From: Nocardioides sp. GY 10127
GTDB taxonomy: Bacteria > Actinomycetota > Actinomycetes > Propionibacteriales > Nocardioidaceae
Direction: 5' to 3'
DNA length: 64,000 bases
Assembly: GCF_004919085.1 (NCBI RefSeq)
Contig: NZ_STGL01000003.1
Coordinates: 558,001 to 622,000 of the forward strand
Of the stretch, positions 41,194 to 50,496 are shown piece after piece. Within the stretch, counting starts at the first letter, position 1. Each line of letters opens with the position of its first letter. The position numbers were made by a program, and so were the translations under genes. The notes below the pieces were generated by a model that saw nothing but the letters and a program-made list of their open reading frames with translations, had not been told where the DNA came from and searched no databases.

Positions 41194-44100
41194 TCAGCCC
41201 GCGGAGGCAGCGGCCAGCGCCTTGCGCACCCGCTGGTCGCTCACCGGGCCGTCGGTGCCGAGCTGCTGGGCCCAGAGCGAGACGCGGTACTCCTCGAGCA
41301 TCCAGCGCACCGCGCTCATGGCCTCGCTCGGCGGGGTGCCGTCCGGCAGGGCCGCCAGCTGGTGCAGGTGCGCCTCCTGGAGGCCGGCCACCGCGTCCAT
41401 GAGCTGGCGGTCGCGCCCCACCGCCCCGGCGCCCTCCCCGAGCTTCTCGCGCCGGACCCGCATCGCCTGGAGGTAGACCGGGTAGCGGCGCAGCCGCGTC
41501 GGGCCGGCCTCGGCCACGAACCCCTCGTGGACGAGCCGGGCCAGCTGGGCGTTGAGGTCCGCCAGCGCGGGCAGCATCGCCATCTCGGTGCGCCCCGAGA
41601 GCTCCTTCTCGGTGCGCCGCCACGCGTCGAGGACGCGCAGGACGTCGCCGAGCAGACCCTTGAGCCGGGCGTGCACCTCGGGGCGGACGGCGGCCACCAG
41701 CGCGTCGAAGGCCGCCTGGTCGCGCACCGCCGGGCGGGCGTCCACGGCCTCGCCGACGACCGCGGCGCGGCAGTCCTCGAGCAGGTCGGCCACCGTGCGG
41801 TACGGCGAGCCCGCCAGCCCGAGCTTCTCGGCGTTGCCGAGGCCGTCGAGCACCCGCTTGACCGAGTCGTCGACCGGCCCGCCTCCCGCGCCGTCCAGTG
41901 CCAGGAGGACCAGGCGACGCACGGCCAGCCGGTGCCGGGCGTCCCGCTCGACCGCGGAGCCGACGACCTCGAGGCCCACGCTCGTGCCCTCGTCGACCAG
42001 CCCGGGGAACGCGGTCACCTCGTGACCCGCGCGCTTCTGGGTGATCTCGGCGGGGACGCTGCCGAAGACCCAGGTCCGCTCCCCCGTGCGCGCCAGGCCG
42101 GAGTCGGCGGCCACCGCGCTCATGGCCTCGCTGAACTGCGGGCGCAGCGGCTCCTTGAGCGCCTCCAGGTCCTTGCCGCGGGCCTGCTCGCGACCGTCCT
42201 CGTCGACGACGCGGAACGTCGGCTTGAGGTGCTCGGGCACGCGCTCCCAGCCCCACGCCTCGCGGGGGATCACGACGGACGTCGTGGCGCGCGCCCAGCG
42301 CTCCAGGGCGTCCAGCAGCGGCTCCGAGCCGGGCGGGACGGTGCGCAGGAACTCGCGGGCCTTGTCCGGGGCCGGGACCAGGGAGACCCGGAGGTTCTTC
42401 GGCAGGCTGCGGATGAGGCTCGTGACGAGCTCCTCGCGCAGGCCGGGGACGTTCCAGGAGAAGTCGCCGGCCTCGACCCGGTTGAGCGTGGCGACCGGGA
42501 CGTCGATGGTGAGGCCGTCGTCCTCGTGGCCCGGCTCGAAGTGGTAGGCGATGGAGAAGGTGAGCCCCTCGTCCTCCCACGTCTCGGGGTAGTCGGCGGC
42601 GGAGACCTCGTCGGCGGTGTCGAGGGTCAGCATCGCCGGGTCGAAGTCGAGCAGCCGCGCGTTGCGCTGGCGCTCCTTCTTCCACCACTGCTCGAAGTGC
42701 GCGCCGGAGACCACGTCGGCCGGCACGCGGGCGTCGTAGAAGTCGAAGAGGGCGTCCTCGCTCACGACGATGTCGTGGCGGCGGGCGCGGTGCTCGAGCT
42801 CGGCGGCCTCCTCCAGGAGGCGCCGGTTGTGCTCGTAGAACTTCTGCCGGCCCGACTCCAGCGTCGCCCAGTCCCCCTCGACCAGCGCGGACCGCAGGAA
42901 CATCTCGCGGGCCACCACCGGGTCGACCGTGCCGTACTGGATCAGCCGGTCGGCGACGAGCGGGACGCCGTAGAGCGTCACCTTCTCGTAGGCCATCACC
43001 GCGGCCCGCTTGCGGCTCCAGTGCGGCTCGGAGTAGCTGCGCTTGACCAGGTCGCCGGCCAGCTTCTCGGCCCACTCGGGCTGGATCGCGGCGTTCTGCC
43101 GCGCCCAGAGGCGGCTGGTCTCCACCAGCTCGCCGGACATGACGAACGCGGGGTTCTTCCGGTGCAGCACCGAGCCGGGGAAGATCGCGAAGCGGGCGCC
43201 ACGGGCGCCCAGGTACTCGCGCGGACCGCGCGGGCGGTCCTTCTGCTTGCTGCCCGGCGCGGGCTTCTCCCGCTCCTCCAGCATGCCGATGTGCGAGAGC
43301 AGCCCGGAGAGCAGGGCGGTGTGGATGCCGTCCGCGTCGGGGACGTCGGCCGGCGTCCCGATCGCGATGTCCATCTCCTTGCAGACCTGGCGCAGCTGGG
43401 ACTCGTAGTCCTGCCACTCCCGCACCCGCAGGTAGTTGAGGAACTCGGCCTTGCACATCCGCCGGAACGCGGAGGAGGAGAGCTCCTTCTGCTGCTTGCG
43501 GACGTAGCGCCACAGGTTGAGCCAGGTGAGGAAGTCCGAGCCGTCGGCCTTGTAGCGGGCGTGGGCCTGGTCGGCCTGCGCCTGCTGGGCCGGGTGGTCC
43601 TGGCCGGGCCGCTCGCGCGGGTCCTGCAGCGAGAGCGCCGCGGCGATGACGAGGACCTCGCGGACGCAGCCGAGCCGGTCGGCCTCGAGGATCATCCGCC
43701 CCAGGCGCGGGTCGATGGGCAGGCGGGCGAGCCGGCGCCCGGTGGGGGTCAGGCCGTCGTCCTCGCGCTGGTTCCTGCCGCGTCCGCGGCCGCCGTTCCG
43801 CTCGGGGCGGGAGCCCCGCTCGCGGCGGGCGGGGGCCGGCTGCGGCGCGCGCGCCTCGCCGACCCGGATCGCGCCGAGCTCCTCGAGCAGCTGGACGCCG
43901 GCGGTGACGTTGCGCTTGTCCGGCGGCTCGACGAACGGGAACCGGCCGAGGTCGCCCAGGCCGAGCGAGCGCATCTGGAGGATGACGCTGGCCAGGTTGG
44001 TGCGCAGGATCTCGGGGTCGGTGAACTCGGGGCGTCCCTCGAAGTCCTCCTCGCTGTAGAGGCGGATCGCGATGCCCGGCGCGACGCGGCCGCAGCGGCC

Positions 44101-45393
44101 GGCGCGCTGGTTGGCGCTGGCCTGGCTGACGGGCTCGATCGGCAGCCGCTGCACCTTGGTGCGCACGGAGTAGCGGGAGATGCGGGCGACGCCGGTGTCG
44201 ACGACGTAGCGGATGCCCGGGACGGTCAGGGACGTCTCGGCGACGTTGGTGGACAGCACCACCCGGCGTCCTGTGTGCGGTGCGAAGACCCGGTGCTGCT
44301 CGGCGGCCGACAGGCGCGAGTAGAGGGGGACGACCTCGGTGCCCCCGCCGCGGGCGAGGACGCCGGACCCGGTGGCCTCCGCCAGGGCGTCCGCGGTGTC
44401 GCGGATCTCGCGCTCGCCGGGGAGGAAGACGAGGACGTCGCCCGGCCCCTCGTGGGCCAGCTCCTGGACGGCCTCGACGACCGCCTCGGTCTGGTCGCGG
44501 ACGACCACGTCGCCCTCGCCGTCGGCGTCGTCCGCGCCGTCGAGGTCCATCAGCGGGCGGTACCGCACCTCGACGGGGAACGTCCGCCCCGAGACCTCGA
44601 CCACCGGGGCCGGGTTGCCCTCGCGGTCGGCGAAGTGCCGCGCGAAGCGGTCGACGTCGATCGTGGCGGAGGTGATGACGAGCTTGAGGTCGGGGCGGCG
44701 CGGGAGGAGCTGCTTGAGGTAGCCGAGGAGGAAGTCGATGTTGAGCGAGCGCTCGTGCGCCTCGTCGATGATGATCGTGTCGTACTTCCAGAGCATCCGG
44801 TCGCGCTGGAGCTCGGCCAGCAGGATGCCGTCGGTCATCAGCTTCACGCGGGTGTCGCGGCTGGTGCGGTCGGTGAACCGGACCTGGTAGCCGACGACGC
44901 TGCCCTCGCCGCCCAGCGGCTGGCCCAGCTCCTCGGCGATGCGCTCGGCGACCGAGCGCGCGGCGATCCGACGCGGCTGCGTGTGGCCGATGAGCCCGCC
45001 GCGGGCCCGCGTCCTGCCGTCCCGCGCCGTGTGCTGCGTCTGGCGCCCGCGGCCGAGCTCGAGACAGATCTTCGGCAGCTGCGTGGTCTTGCCCGACCCC
45101 GTCTCGCCCGCCACCACGACCACCTGGTGGTCGCGGATCGCCTCCGCGATGTCGTCGCGGCGCTCCGAGACCGGGAGGTGCTCGGGGTAGGTGATGAGCA
45201 GGTCGGTTGCTGGGGTGCTGGGGTGCTCGGCGGCGGCCTGGGGGGTCTCGGCGGCGGATGCTGCGTCGGCGGTTGCGTTCGCGGCGGCCGGGGCGTCCGC
45301 GGCGGCCGGGGCTGCGTCTGCTGCGGCTGCCGCGGGGTCGGCCGGGGCGGCGGCGGTGACCGCGTCTGCCTGCGGGGTGGGGGCGTCGCTCAT
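41194..45393 (-). CDS. hrpA: ATP-dependent RNA helicase HrpA
   Basis: About 1399 residues, the normal size for HrpA. An Ala/Pro-rich tail (residues 1-60) precedes helicase domain 1 with Walker A GETGSGKTT (near 97-105) and the DEAH box IIIDEAHERSLN. Domain 2 has NVAETSLTVPGI and QRAGRCGRVAPG. The winged-helix/ratchet domain, OB-fold and long C-terminal DUF3418 region follow. It unwinds RNA and in other bacteria resolves stalled ribosomes. ATG 45393 (MSDAPTPQ) is preferred; ATG 45405 is in frame. An insertion rich in Arg (RRERGSRPERNGGRGRGRN) lies in the middle. Confidence 0.95.
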   Translation of the reverse strand: MSDAPTPQADAVTAAAPADPAAAAADAAPAAADAPAAANATADAASAAETPQAAAEHPSTPATDLLITYPEHLPVSERRDDIAEAIRDHQVVVVAGETGSGKTTQLPKICLELGRGRQTQHTARDGRTRARGGLIGHTQPRRIAARSVAERIAEELGQPLGGEGSVVGYQVRFTDRTSRDTRVKLMTDGILLAELQRDRMLWKYDTIIIDEAHERSLNIDFLLGYLKQLLPRRPDLKLVITSATIDVDRFARHFADREGNPAPVVEVSGRTFPVEVRYRPLMDLDGADDADGEGDVVVRDQTEAVVEAVQELAHEGPGDVLVFLPGEREIRDTADALAEATGSGVLARGGGTEVVPLYSRLSAAEQHRVFAPHTGRRVVLSTNVAETSLTVPGIRYVVDTGVARISRYSVRTKVQRLPIEPVSQASANQRAGRCGRVAPGIAIRLYSEEDFEGRPEFTDPEILRTNLASVILQMRSLGLGDLGRFPFVEPPDKRNVTAGVQLLEELGAIRVGEARAPQPAPARRERGSRPERNGGRGRGRNQREDDGLTPTGRRLARLPIDPRLGRMILEADRLGCVREVLVIAAALSLQDPRERPGQDHPAQQAQADQAHARYKADGSDFLTWLNLWRYVRKQQKELSSSAFRRMCKAEFLNYLRVREWQDYESQLRQVCKEMDIAIGTPADVPDADGIHTALLSGLLSHIGMLEEREKPAPGSKQKDRPRGPREYLGARGARFAIFPGSVLHRKNPAFVMSGELVETSRLWARQNAAIQPEWAEKLAGDLVKRSYSEPHWSRKRAAVMAYEKVTLYGVPLVADRLIQYGTVDPVVAREMFLRSALVEGDWATLESGRQKFYEHNRRLLEEAAELEHRARRHDIVVSEDALFDFYDARVPADVVSGAHFEQWWKKERQRNARLLDFDPAMLTLDTADEVSAADYPETWEDEGLTFSIAYHFEPGHEDDGLTIDVPVATLNRVEAGDFSWNVPGLREELVTSLIRSLPKNLRVSLVPAPDKAREFLRTVPPGSEPLLDALERWARATTSVVIPREAWGWERVPEHLKPTFRVVDEDGREQARGKDLEALKEPLRPQFSEAMSAVAADSGLARTGERTWVFGSVPAEITQKRAGHEVTAFPGLVDEGTSVGLEVVGSAVERDARHRLAVRRLVLLALDGAGGGPVDDSVKRVLDGLGNAEKLGLAGSPYRTVADLLEDCRAAVVGEAVDARPAVRDQAAFDALVAAVRPEVHARLKGLLGDVLRVLDAWRRTEKELSGRTEMAMLPALADLNAQLARLVHEGFVAEAGPTRLRRYPVYLQAMRVRREKLGEGAGAVGRDRQLMDAVAGLQEAHLHQLAALPDGTPPSEAMSAVRWMLEEYRVSLWAQQLGTDGPVSDQRVRKALAAASAG

Positions 45394-45464
45394 CTCGCAG
45401 GCCATCGTGACTCACGGACCGGTGCGCTGCCACCTCGGGGAGGGTGTCTCGCCGGCTGACCGTG

Positions 45465-45512
45465 GGACGTCATACGACTGGGCCCACCACAGGGCCAGCA
45501 CGTATGACGTCC
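45465..45512. repeat. Palindromic hairpin, family C (second copy)
   Basis: GGACGTCATACG (45465-45476) pairs with CGTATGACGTCC (45501-45512). Inside, TGGGCCC and GGGCCA can pair. The arms match the hairpin at 15027-15081, with a compensating base-pair change in the stem (G-C to A-T), while the loops differ. Confidence 0.75.
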
Positions 45513-45537
45513 GCTGCCATAGCCGGCAGCCGTGAGT

Positions 45538-45664
45538 GGGCGGTGTCCCAGCAACCGAGTCACGCACCCGGACGGTTGCTCACACACCGCCCCTCAGCCA
45601 CAGCCGCACCGGCGGTGTCCCAGCAACCGACCGCGCCCCCGGCCACGTTGCTCACGCACCGCCC
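45538..45664. repeat. Two tandem units of the 73-bp palindromic repeat (family B)
   Basis: Units start at 45538 and 45611, 73 bases apart. Each has a left arm GGCGGTGTCCCAGCAACCG and a right arm of the type CGTTGCTCAC-CACCGCCC, forming an imperfect inverted repeat. The same unit occurs five times at 59752-60094. Confidence 0.85.
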
Positions 45665-45684
45665 ATCAGCAGCGGCCGGTCGAC

Positions 45685-46197
45685 TCAGGCAGCGGAGGTC
45701 GTGGTGCCCTCGGACTCGGGGCGGACGCGGGCGGCCGGCTCGACGGTCGGCAGGGTGGCGACGGCGCGGACGGGCTGCTGGCGCTCGCCAGCGGGATCGT
45801 CACCGGAGGCAGAAGAGCCGGAGCTCTCCGCTCCGGAGGGCGCCTCGGTCCTCGTGGTCACGAGGACCGAAGCCGTCCGGGCGCTCGTGAGCACAGCGGC
45901 CACCGACTCGGCGCCGGCCTCAGAAGGAGCCGCAGAAGCAGCACCGCCGAGCGACACCCGAGTGGAGACTTGGTCGGAACCCTGGAGGGCTGGACCACCC
46001 GTCCCCCCAGGATCCCGACTCTCCGTCGTGATGCCGAGGGCGAGACCCCCCAGTCCGCCCAGCACCACTCCGGCAACGGCCACCGCGGCACAGGCGCGCA
46101 TCCGCCGCAGCTGCGTACGAAGGCGGGACCGCGTGGGGTCCCGGTCCTCGGTGCGCAGCTGCGTCTCGGGCGCAGATGGTGCCGCCGCGATGTCCAT
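45685..46197 (-). CDS. Small single-span membrane protein
   Basis: 170 residues from ATG 46197 (MDIAAAPSAPETQL). The N-terminal 40 residues are charged and cytosolic, followed by one membrane helix (ACAAVAVAGVVLGGLGGLALGI). The extracytoplasmic part is low-complexity and Ser/Ala/Thr/Val-rich, with no recognisable domain. A family-A palindrome (45847-45868) lies within the coding sequence and is translated VLVTTRTEA. It is divergent from the response-regulator gene. Function unknown, and coding status is less secure than for its neighbours. Confidence 0.6.
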   Translation of the reverse strand: MDIAAAPSAPETQLRTEDRDPTRSRLRTQLRRMRACAAVAVAGVVLGGLGGLALGITTESRDPGGTGGPALQGSDQVSTRVSLGGAASAAPSEAGAESVAAVLTSARTASVLVTTRTEAPSGAESSGSSASGDDPAGERQQPVRAVATLPTVEPAARVRPESEGTTTSAA

Positions 46198-46323
46198 GGC
46201 TCGACAGTGCTCACCCGGTCTGTGGTGGCACTGTGCGCCACTGATCGGCTCGCTGGGAGCGGCCGGCCCGCAGCGTCCGCCACCCCTCACCACGTGGAGC
46301 ACGACCGCCCGCGCTGGTCTGGA

Positions 46324-46376
46324 TCTCACAGGCTTCTCAGCGACGGGAGCATACTTTCACAGACATCCCACAGACA
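46324..46376 (+). promoter_or_regulatory. PhoP-type direct repeats in the response-regulator promoter
   Basis: 11-base direct repeats TTTCACAGACA (46355-46365) and TCCCACAGACA (46366-46376) lie just before the ribosome site. A second, weaker pair begins TCTCACAGGCT (46324) and TCTCAGCGACG (46335). The core TCACAG-N5-CCACAG is close to the TCACAG-N5-TCACAG box bound by PhoP of M. tuberculosis. CATACT at 46350-46355 may be the -10 box. Autoregulation is the likely meaning. Confidence 0.6.
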
Positions 46377-46387
46377 GGAGTCTCACA

Positions 46388-47107
46388 GTGTCGCCCATGG
46401 ACCTGACCCGCCCCGACGGCACGCCCCTCCGTGTCCTCGTCGTCGACGACGAGGTGAACATCGCCGAGCTCATCTCCATGGCTCTCCGTTACGAGGGTTG
46501 GGAGGTGCAGGCCGCGCACACCGGCACCAAGGCGGTGCAGACCGCCAAGGACTTCCGTCCGGACGCCATCGTGCTCGACATGATGCTCCCCGACTTCGAC
46601 GGCATGGAGGTGCTGCGCCGCATCCGCGGCTTCGACGCCCTCGTCCCCGTCGTCTTCCTCACCGCGCGGGACGCGGTGGAGGACCGGATCGCGGGCCTGA
46701 CCGCCGGTGGCGACGACTACGTGACCAAGCCGTTCTCCCTGGAGGAGGTCGTCGCCCGGCTGCGTGGCCTCATGCGCCGCGCCGGCGCCCAGCAGCAGGC
46801 GGAGTCCTCCGTCCTCAGCGTCGGGGACCTGACCCTCGACGAGGACAGCCACGAGGTGTTCCGCGCCGGCCAGGAGATCTCCCTGACCGCCACCGAGTTC
46901 GAGCTCCTGCGCTTCCTCATGCGCAACCCGCGCCGCGTCCTCTCGAAGGCGCAGATCCTCGACCGCGTGTGGAACTACGACTTCGGCGGCCAGGCCAACG
47001 TCGTCGAGCTCTACATCTCCTACCTGCGCAAGAAGATCGACGCGGGCCGGGACCCGATGATCCACACCATGCGCGGCGCGGGCTACGTGCTCAAGCCGGC
47101 GGCCTGA
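46388..47107 (+). CDS. OmpR/PhoB-family response regulator (PhoP-like)
   Basis: 239 residues. The receiver domain has acidic VVDDE, phosphoacceptor Asp 64 in VLDMMLPDFDG, LTARD and Lys 114 in VTKPFSLEEVVARLRGLMRRAG. The winged helix contains LTATEFELLRFLMRNPRRVLSKAQILDRVW, NVVELYISYLRKKID and the GYVLKPA end. Sequence is closest in feel to mycobacterial PhoP. GTG 46388 is chosen because AGGAG lies seven bases upstream; an ATG three codons later is possible. It forms a two-component system with the kinase 46 bases downstream. Confidence 0.93.
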   Translation: MSPMDLTRPDGTPLRVLVVDDEVNIAELISMALRYEGWEVQAAHTGTKAVQTAKDFRPDAIVLDMMLPDFDGMEVLRRIRGFDALVPVVFLTARDAVEDRIAGLTAGGDDYVTKPFSLEEVVARLRGLMRRAGAQQQAESSVLSVGDLTLDEDSHEVFRAGQEISLTATEFELLRFLMRNPRRVLSKAQILDRVWNYDFGGQANVVELYISYLRKKIDAGRDPMIHTMRGAGYVLKPAA

Positions 47108-47153
47108 CGCCGCCGGCTCGCGCCCCCCACCCCCGCGACCCCACACTCCTGAC

Positions 47154-48848
47154 GTGCCCGACCAGAACCCCGACCCCGCCGAGCACCCCGTCCAGCACCC
47201 CGTCGCCCCGCCCACGGACGTGACGACGGGCGCGGGCGGCCCGACGACCCCGCCCCCGTTCGCCGACTACGCGACCCCGTCGACCCCCTCCCCCACCGTC
47301 TCGCGGCGGGAGCGGCTGACGGCCGCGCTGGCGACCTCGCCGCTGGCCCGCCCGGCGCGCGCCGTGTGGGCGCAACGCCGACGCCTGGCGCCGCTGAGCA
47401 CCCGCCTGGTGCTCACGGCGGTCGCGCTCGTGGTCGCCATCAGCGTCCTCATCGGCGGCATCACCACGGTCGCGGTCCGCGCCTACCTCATGGGCCAGCT
47501 GGACGACGACGTGGCGGCCCAGCTCCAGCGCTCGAACCGCGCCTTCGACCCGACTGGCGCCACCCCGGGCGACAAGAACGACATCCCGGACGACGACCGC
47601 GGGTTCGGCCAGGGCTTCGGCTCGCTCAAGGCCTACTTCCTCGACGACGGCTACCAGGCCGAGCAGACCGGGACGAGCACCTACGGGTTCATCGTCCTCC
47701 AGGACTCCAACGGCGACGCCGTGCTGAGCCAGCTCTCCGACGAGGCGATGAAGGCGCTGGAGAAGGTCGCCGAGGACGGCGACCCCGTCACCGTCGATCT
47801 CAAGGGCGCCGGCACCTACCGGATCGCCGCCGGCGACTTCTACCTCAGCAGCACCGCCATCGGCGTCGTCGTCGTGGGCCTCCCCATGGGCGACGTGGAC
47901 GACGTGGTGCACACCCTCGTGATGTGGGAGATCGTCCTCATCCTGGGCGGCGCGGTGCTGGCCACGGCGGCCGGCCTGCTGCTGGTGCGTAGGCAGCTCC
48001 GGCCCCTCAAGGAGGTCGCCGAGACCGCCCACACGGTGGCGACCCTGCCGCTGTCCTCGGGCGAGATCGACCTGGACGAGCGCGTCCCGGACTACCTCAC
48101 CGACGCCCGTACCGAGGTCGGCCAGGTGGGCGCCGCCCTCAACACCCTGCTCGAGCACGTGGAGACGTCCCTGTCGGCCCGGCACCGCAGCGAGCAGCAG
48201 GTCCGCCAGTTCGTGGCGGACGCCAGCCACGAGCTGCGCACTCCGCTGGCCACGATCGCGGGCTACGCCGAGCTCGCCCGCCGCAGGCCCGACGACGCGG
48301 GCGCGCAGCGGCTGGCCCTGAGCAAGGTCGAGGAGGAGTCGGCGCGGATGACCGCGCTGGTCGAGGACCTCCTGCTCCTGGCTCGGCTGGACGCGGGCCG
48401 TCCGCTCGAGCGGCGTCCGGTCGACGTCACCCGGATGCTCCTGGAGGCCGTCTCGGACGCGCGGGTCATCTCGCCCTCGCACCACTGGCGCCTCGAGCTC
48501 GCCGACGAGGCCGTCGAGGTGGTCGGCGACGAGATGCGCCTGCACCAGGTGCTCACCAACCTCCTCACCAACGCCCGCAAGTACACCCCCGAGGGCTCGA
48601 CGATCACGGTCACCGCGCTGCCCGACGGCTTCCGCGTCCACGACGACGGACCGGGCTTCCCGCCCGACCTCGTGGGGCACGCCTTCGAGCGGTTCGTCCG
48701 CGGCGACCAGGCCCGCAACCGCGAGGGCGGCGCCGGCCTGGGCCTGTCGCTGGTCCGCGCGATCGTCTCCGCCCACGGCGGGGCGGTGAGCCTGCACAGC
48801 GTCCCGGGCGACACCACCATCGAGGTCCGGCTGCCCCGCACGTCCTGA
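47154..48848 (+). CDS. Sensor histidine kinase (PhoR-like)
   Basis: 564 residues. A Pro-rich cytosolic N-terminus (about 80 residues) precedes the first membrane helix (LVLTAVALVVAISVLIGGITTVAV). An extracytoplasmic sensor of about 140 residues and a second helix (IVLILGGAVLATAAGLLLV) follow. HAMP, then the H-box ASHELRTPLATIAGY with His near residue 359, and the ATPase boxes NLLTNARKYTPEG, DDGPGFP and GGAGLGLSLV. It phosphorylates the regulator encoded just upstream. The signal is unknown. GTG start. Confidence 0.93.
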   Translation: MPDQNPDPAEHPVQHPVAPPTDVTTGAGGPTTPPPFADYATPSTPSPTVSRRERLTAALATSPLARPARAVWAQRRRLAPLSTRLVLTAVALVVAISVLIGGITTVAVRAYLMGQLDDDVAAQLQRSNRAFDPTGATPGDKNDIPDDDRGFGQGFGSLKAYFLDDGYQAEQTGTSTYGFIVLQDSNGDAVLSQLSDEAMKALEKVAEDGDPVTVDLKGAGTYRIAAGDFYLSSTAIGVVVVGLPMGDVDDVVHTLVMWEIVLILGGAVLATAAGLLLVRRQLRPLKEVAETAHTVATLPLSSGEIDLDERVPDYLTDARTEVGQVGAALNTLLEHVETSLSARHRSEQQVRQFVADASHELRTPLATIAGYAELARRRPDDAGAQRLALSKVEEESARMTALVEDLLLLARLDAGRPLERRPVDVTRMLLEAVSDARVISPSHHWRLELADEAVEVVGDEMRLHQVLTNLLTNARKYTPEGSTITVTALPDGFRVHDDGPGFPPDLVGHAFERFVRGDQARNREGGAGLGLSLVRAIVSAHGGAVSLHSVPGDTTIEVRLPRTS

Positions 48849-48889
48849 CGCCCCCGCGCCCGCCACGAGGAGGGGCACCGACGGCCACC

Positions 48890-48922
48890 AGCGCCCTCCC
48901 CGCACGAGGCGGGGAGGGCGCT
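48890..48922 (+). terminator. Hairpin terminator after the histidine kinase
   Basis: AGCGCCCTCCCCGC and GCGGGGAGGGCGCT form a perfect 14-bp stem with the loop ACGAG, about 40 bases past the kinase stop. No T tract follows. Confidence 0.8.
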
Positions 48923-48948
48923 GTCGCGTCCAGGACTCGCAGATCGTC

Positions 48949-48965
48949 AGATTGTCTGACAATCT
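48949..48965. promoter_or_regulatory. Perfect palindrome upstream of rocD (GntR-type operator candidate)
   Basis: AGATTGTCTGACAATCT is an 8-1-8 perfect palindrome about 120 bases before the rocD start. The TTGTC-N-GACAA core fits operators of FadR-subfamily GntR regulators, which often control amino-acid catabolism. A partial second copy (AGATCGTCAGA) overlaps on the left. Confidence 0.6.
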
Positions 48966-49085
48966 TGGTTTCGCGGCCGATCTCTGCTCTGGTGGAGGTA
49001 CGACCCGCGGCGCCCGCCACCCCGGCGACGCCGCGGCCGCTCCCCGACCACGGCCACAGGCCGGCCCCGACGCAGGAGGTGCGAC

Positions 49086-50309
49086 ATGACCGCTCCCGCC
49101 ACCGAGAACCGGACGACCCGGGCGTTCCAGGACGCCGAGGCGCGCACCGCGCACAACTACAAGCCGCTCCCCGTCGTGCTCGAGCACGCCGAGGGCGCGT
49201 GGATGACCGACGTGGACGGCCGCCGGTTCCTCGACCTCCTCGCCGGCTACTCCGCCCTCAACTTCGGCCACGGCCACCCGGGTCTTCTCCGCGTGGCCCA
49301 CGAGCAGCTCGACCGGCTCACCCTCACCAGCCGCGCGTTCGTGCACGACCGGTTCGCCGAGTTCTGCGCCTCCCTGGCCGACCTGTGCGGCAAGGACATG
49401 GTCCTGCCGATGAACACCGGCGCCGAGGCCGTGGAGACCGCCATCAAGGTCATGCGCAAGTGGGGCTACGAGGTCAAGGGCGTGGAGCCCGGCCGGGCCA
49501 CCATCGTCGTGGCCGCCGGCAACTTCCACGGCCGCACCACCACCATCGTCGGCTTCTCCGACGACCCCGACGCCCACGACGGCTTCGGCCCCTTCGCCCC
49601 CGGCTTCACGATGGTCCCCTACGGCGACCTCGAGGCCATGGCCGCGGCGATCGACGAGCACACCGTCGGCGTCCTCATCGAGCCGATCCAGGGCGAGGGC
49701 GGCGTCGTCATCCCGCCGGCCGGCTACCTGGCCGGCGTCCGCGAGCTCACCCGCGAGCGGGGCGTGCTGTTCGCCGCCGACGAGATCCAGGCCGGCCTCG
49801 GCCGCACCGGCCGCACCTTCGCGTGCGACCACGAGGACGTCGTGCCGGACCTGTACGTCCTGGGCAAGGCCCTCGGTGGCGGCGTCGTCCCGGTCTCGGC
49901 CGTCGTGGCGGACGCCGACGTGCTCGGCGTCCTGCGCCCCGGCCAGCACGGCTCCACCTTCGGCGGCAACGCGCTGGCCTGCGCCGTCGGCACCGAGGTC
50001 GTCGCGATGCTGCGCACCGGCGAGTACCAGGAGCGCGCCACCCGCCTCGGCGAGGTGCTGCGCTCCCGCCTGGAGGCCCTCGTCGGCCACGGCGTCCTCG
50101 CGGTGCGCGTGCGCGGGCTGTGGGCGGGCGTGGACGTCGACCCGGCCGTCGGCACGGGCCGCGAGGTCTGCGAGGCGCTCATGGCCCGCGGCGTCCTGGC
50201 CAAGGACACCCACGGCTCGACCATCCGCCTGGCGCCGCCGCTGGTCATCTCCGAGGAGGACCTGACCTGGGGCCTCGACCAGCTCGAGGCCGTCGTCCGC
50301 GGGGCCTGA
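49086..50309 (+). CDS. rocD: Ornithine aminotransferase
   Basis: 407 residues. Class III PLP aminotransferase with NTGAEAVETAIKVMRKWGY, NFHGRTTTIVGFS, EPIQGEGGV, FAADEIQAGLGRTGR, the PLP lysine in LGKALGGG (near residue 260) and HGSTFGGNALACAV. It converts ornithine to glutamate semialdehyde in arginine/ornithine use. The ATG has GGAGG upstream. The palindrome 120 bases upstream suggests substrate-responsive control. No arginase gene is nearby. Confidence 0.93.
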   Translation: MTAPATENRTTRAFQDAEARTAHNYKPLPVVLEHAEGAWMTDVDGRRFLDLLAGYSALNFGHGHPGLLRVAHEQLDRLTLTSRAFVHDRFAEFCASLADLCGKDMVLPMNTGAEAVETAIKVMRKWGYEVKGVEPGRATIVVAAGNFHGRTTTIVGFSDDPDAHDGFGPFAPGFTMVPYGDLEAMAAAIDEHTVGVLIEPIQGEGGVVIPPAGYLAGVRELTRERGVLFAADEIQAGLGRTGRTFACDHEDVVPDLYVLGKALGGGVVPVSAVVADADVLGVLRPGQHGSTFGGNALACAVGTEVVAMLRTGEYQERATRLGEVLRSRLEALVGHGVLAVRVRGLWAGVDVDPAVGTGREVCEALMARGVLAKDTHGSTIRLAPPLVISEEDLTWGLDQLEAVVRGA

Positions 50310-50400
50310 CCCGCCGCCGACGCGGCCGGGCCCGGCCGCCGACGGACCCCGCCGTGGGGCCGCCCGTCGGACCAGGTCCGGACCACCCGAGCCCTTCGCC

Positions 50401-50430
50401 GCGAGCCCGTCCCCGTGGGGGCGGGCTCGC
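50401..50430 (+). terminator. Hairpin terminator after rocD
   Basis: GCGAGCCCGTCCCC pairs with GGGGGCGGGCTCGC through 14 bp (one T-G wobble) around a GT/TG turn, about 90 bases past the rocD stop. Confidence 0.75.
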
Positions 50431-50496
50431 GCTACGCTCGGCTCGCCCCGAGGCTCCCCAGCCGCCCGGGGCACGCGCAGACCCCGACGATCCCGC

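Noticed and set aside
48890..48922. Small RNA gene
   Set aside because: The element is a simple hairpin placed just after the kinase stop, explained fully as a terminator.
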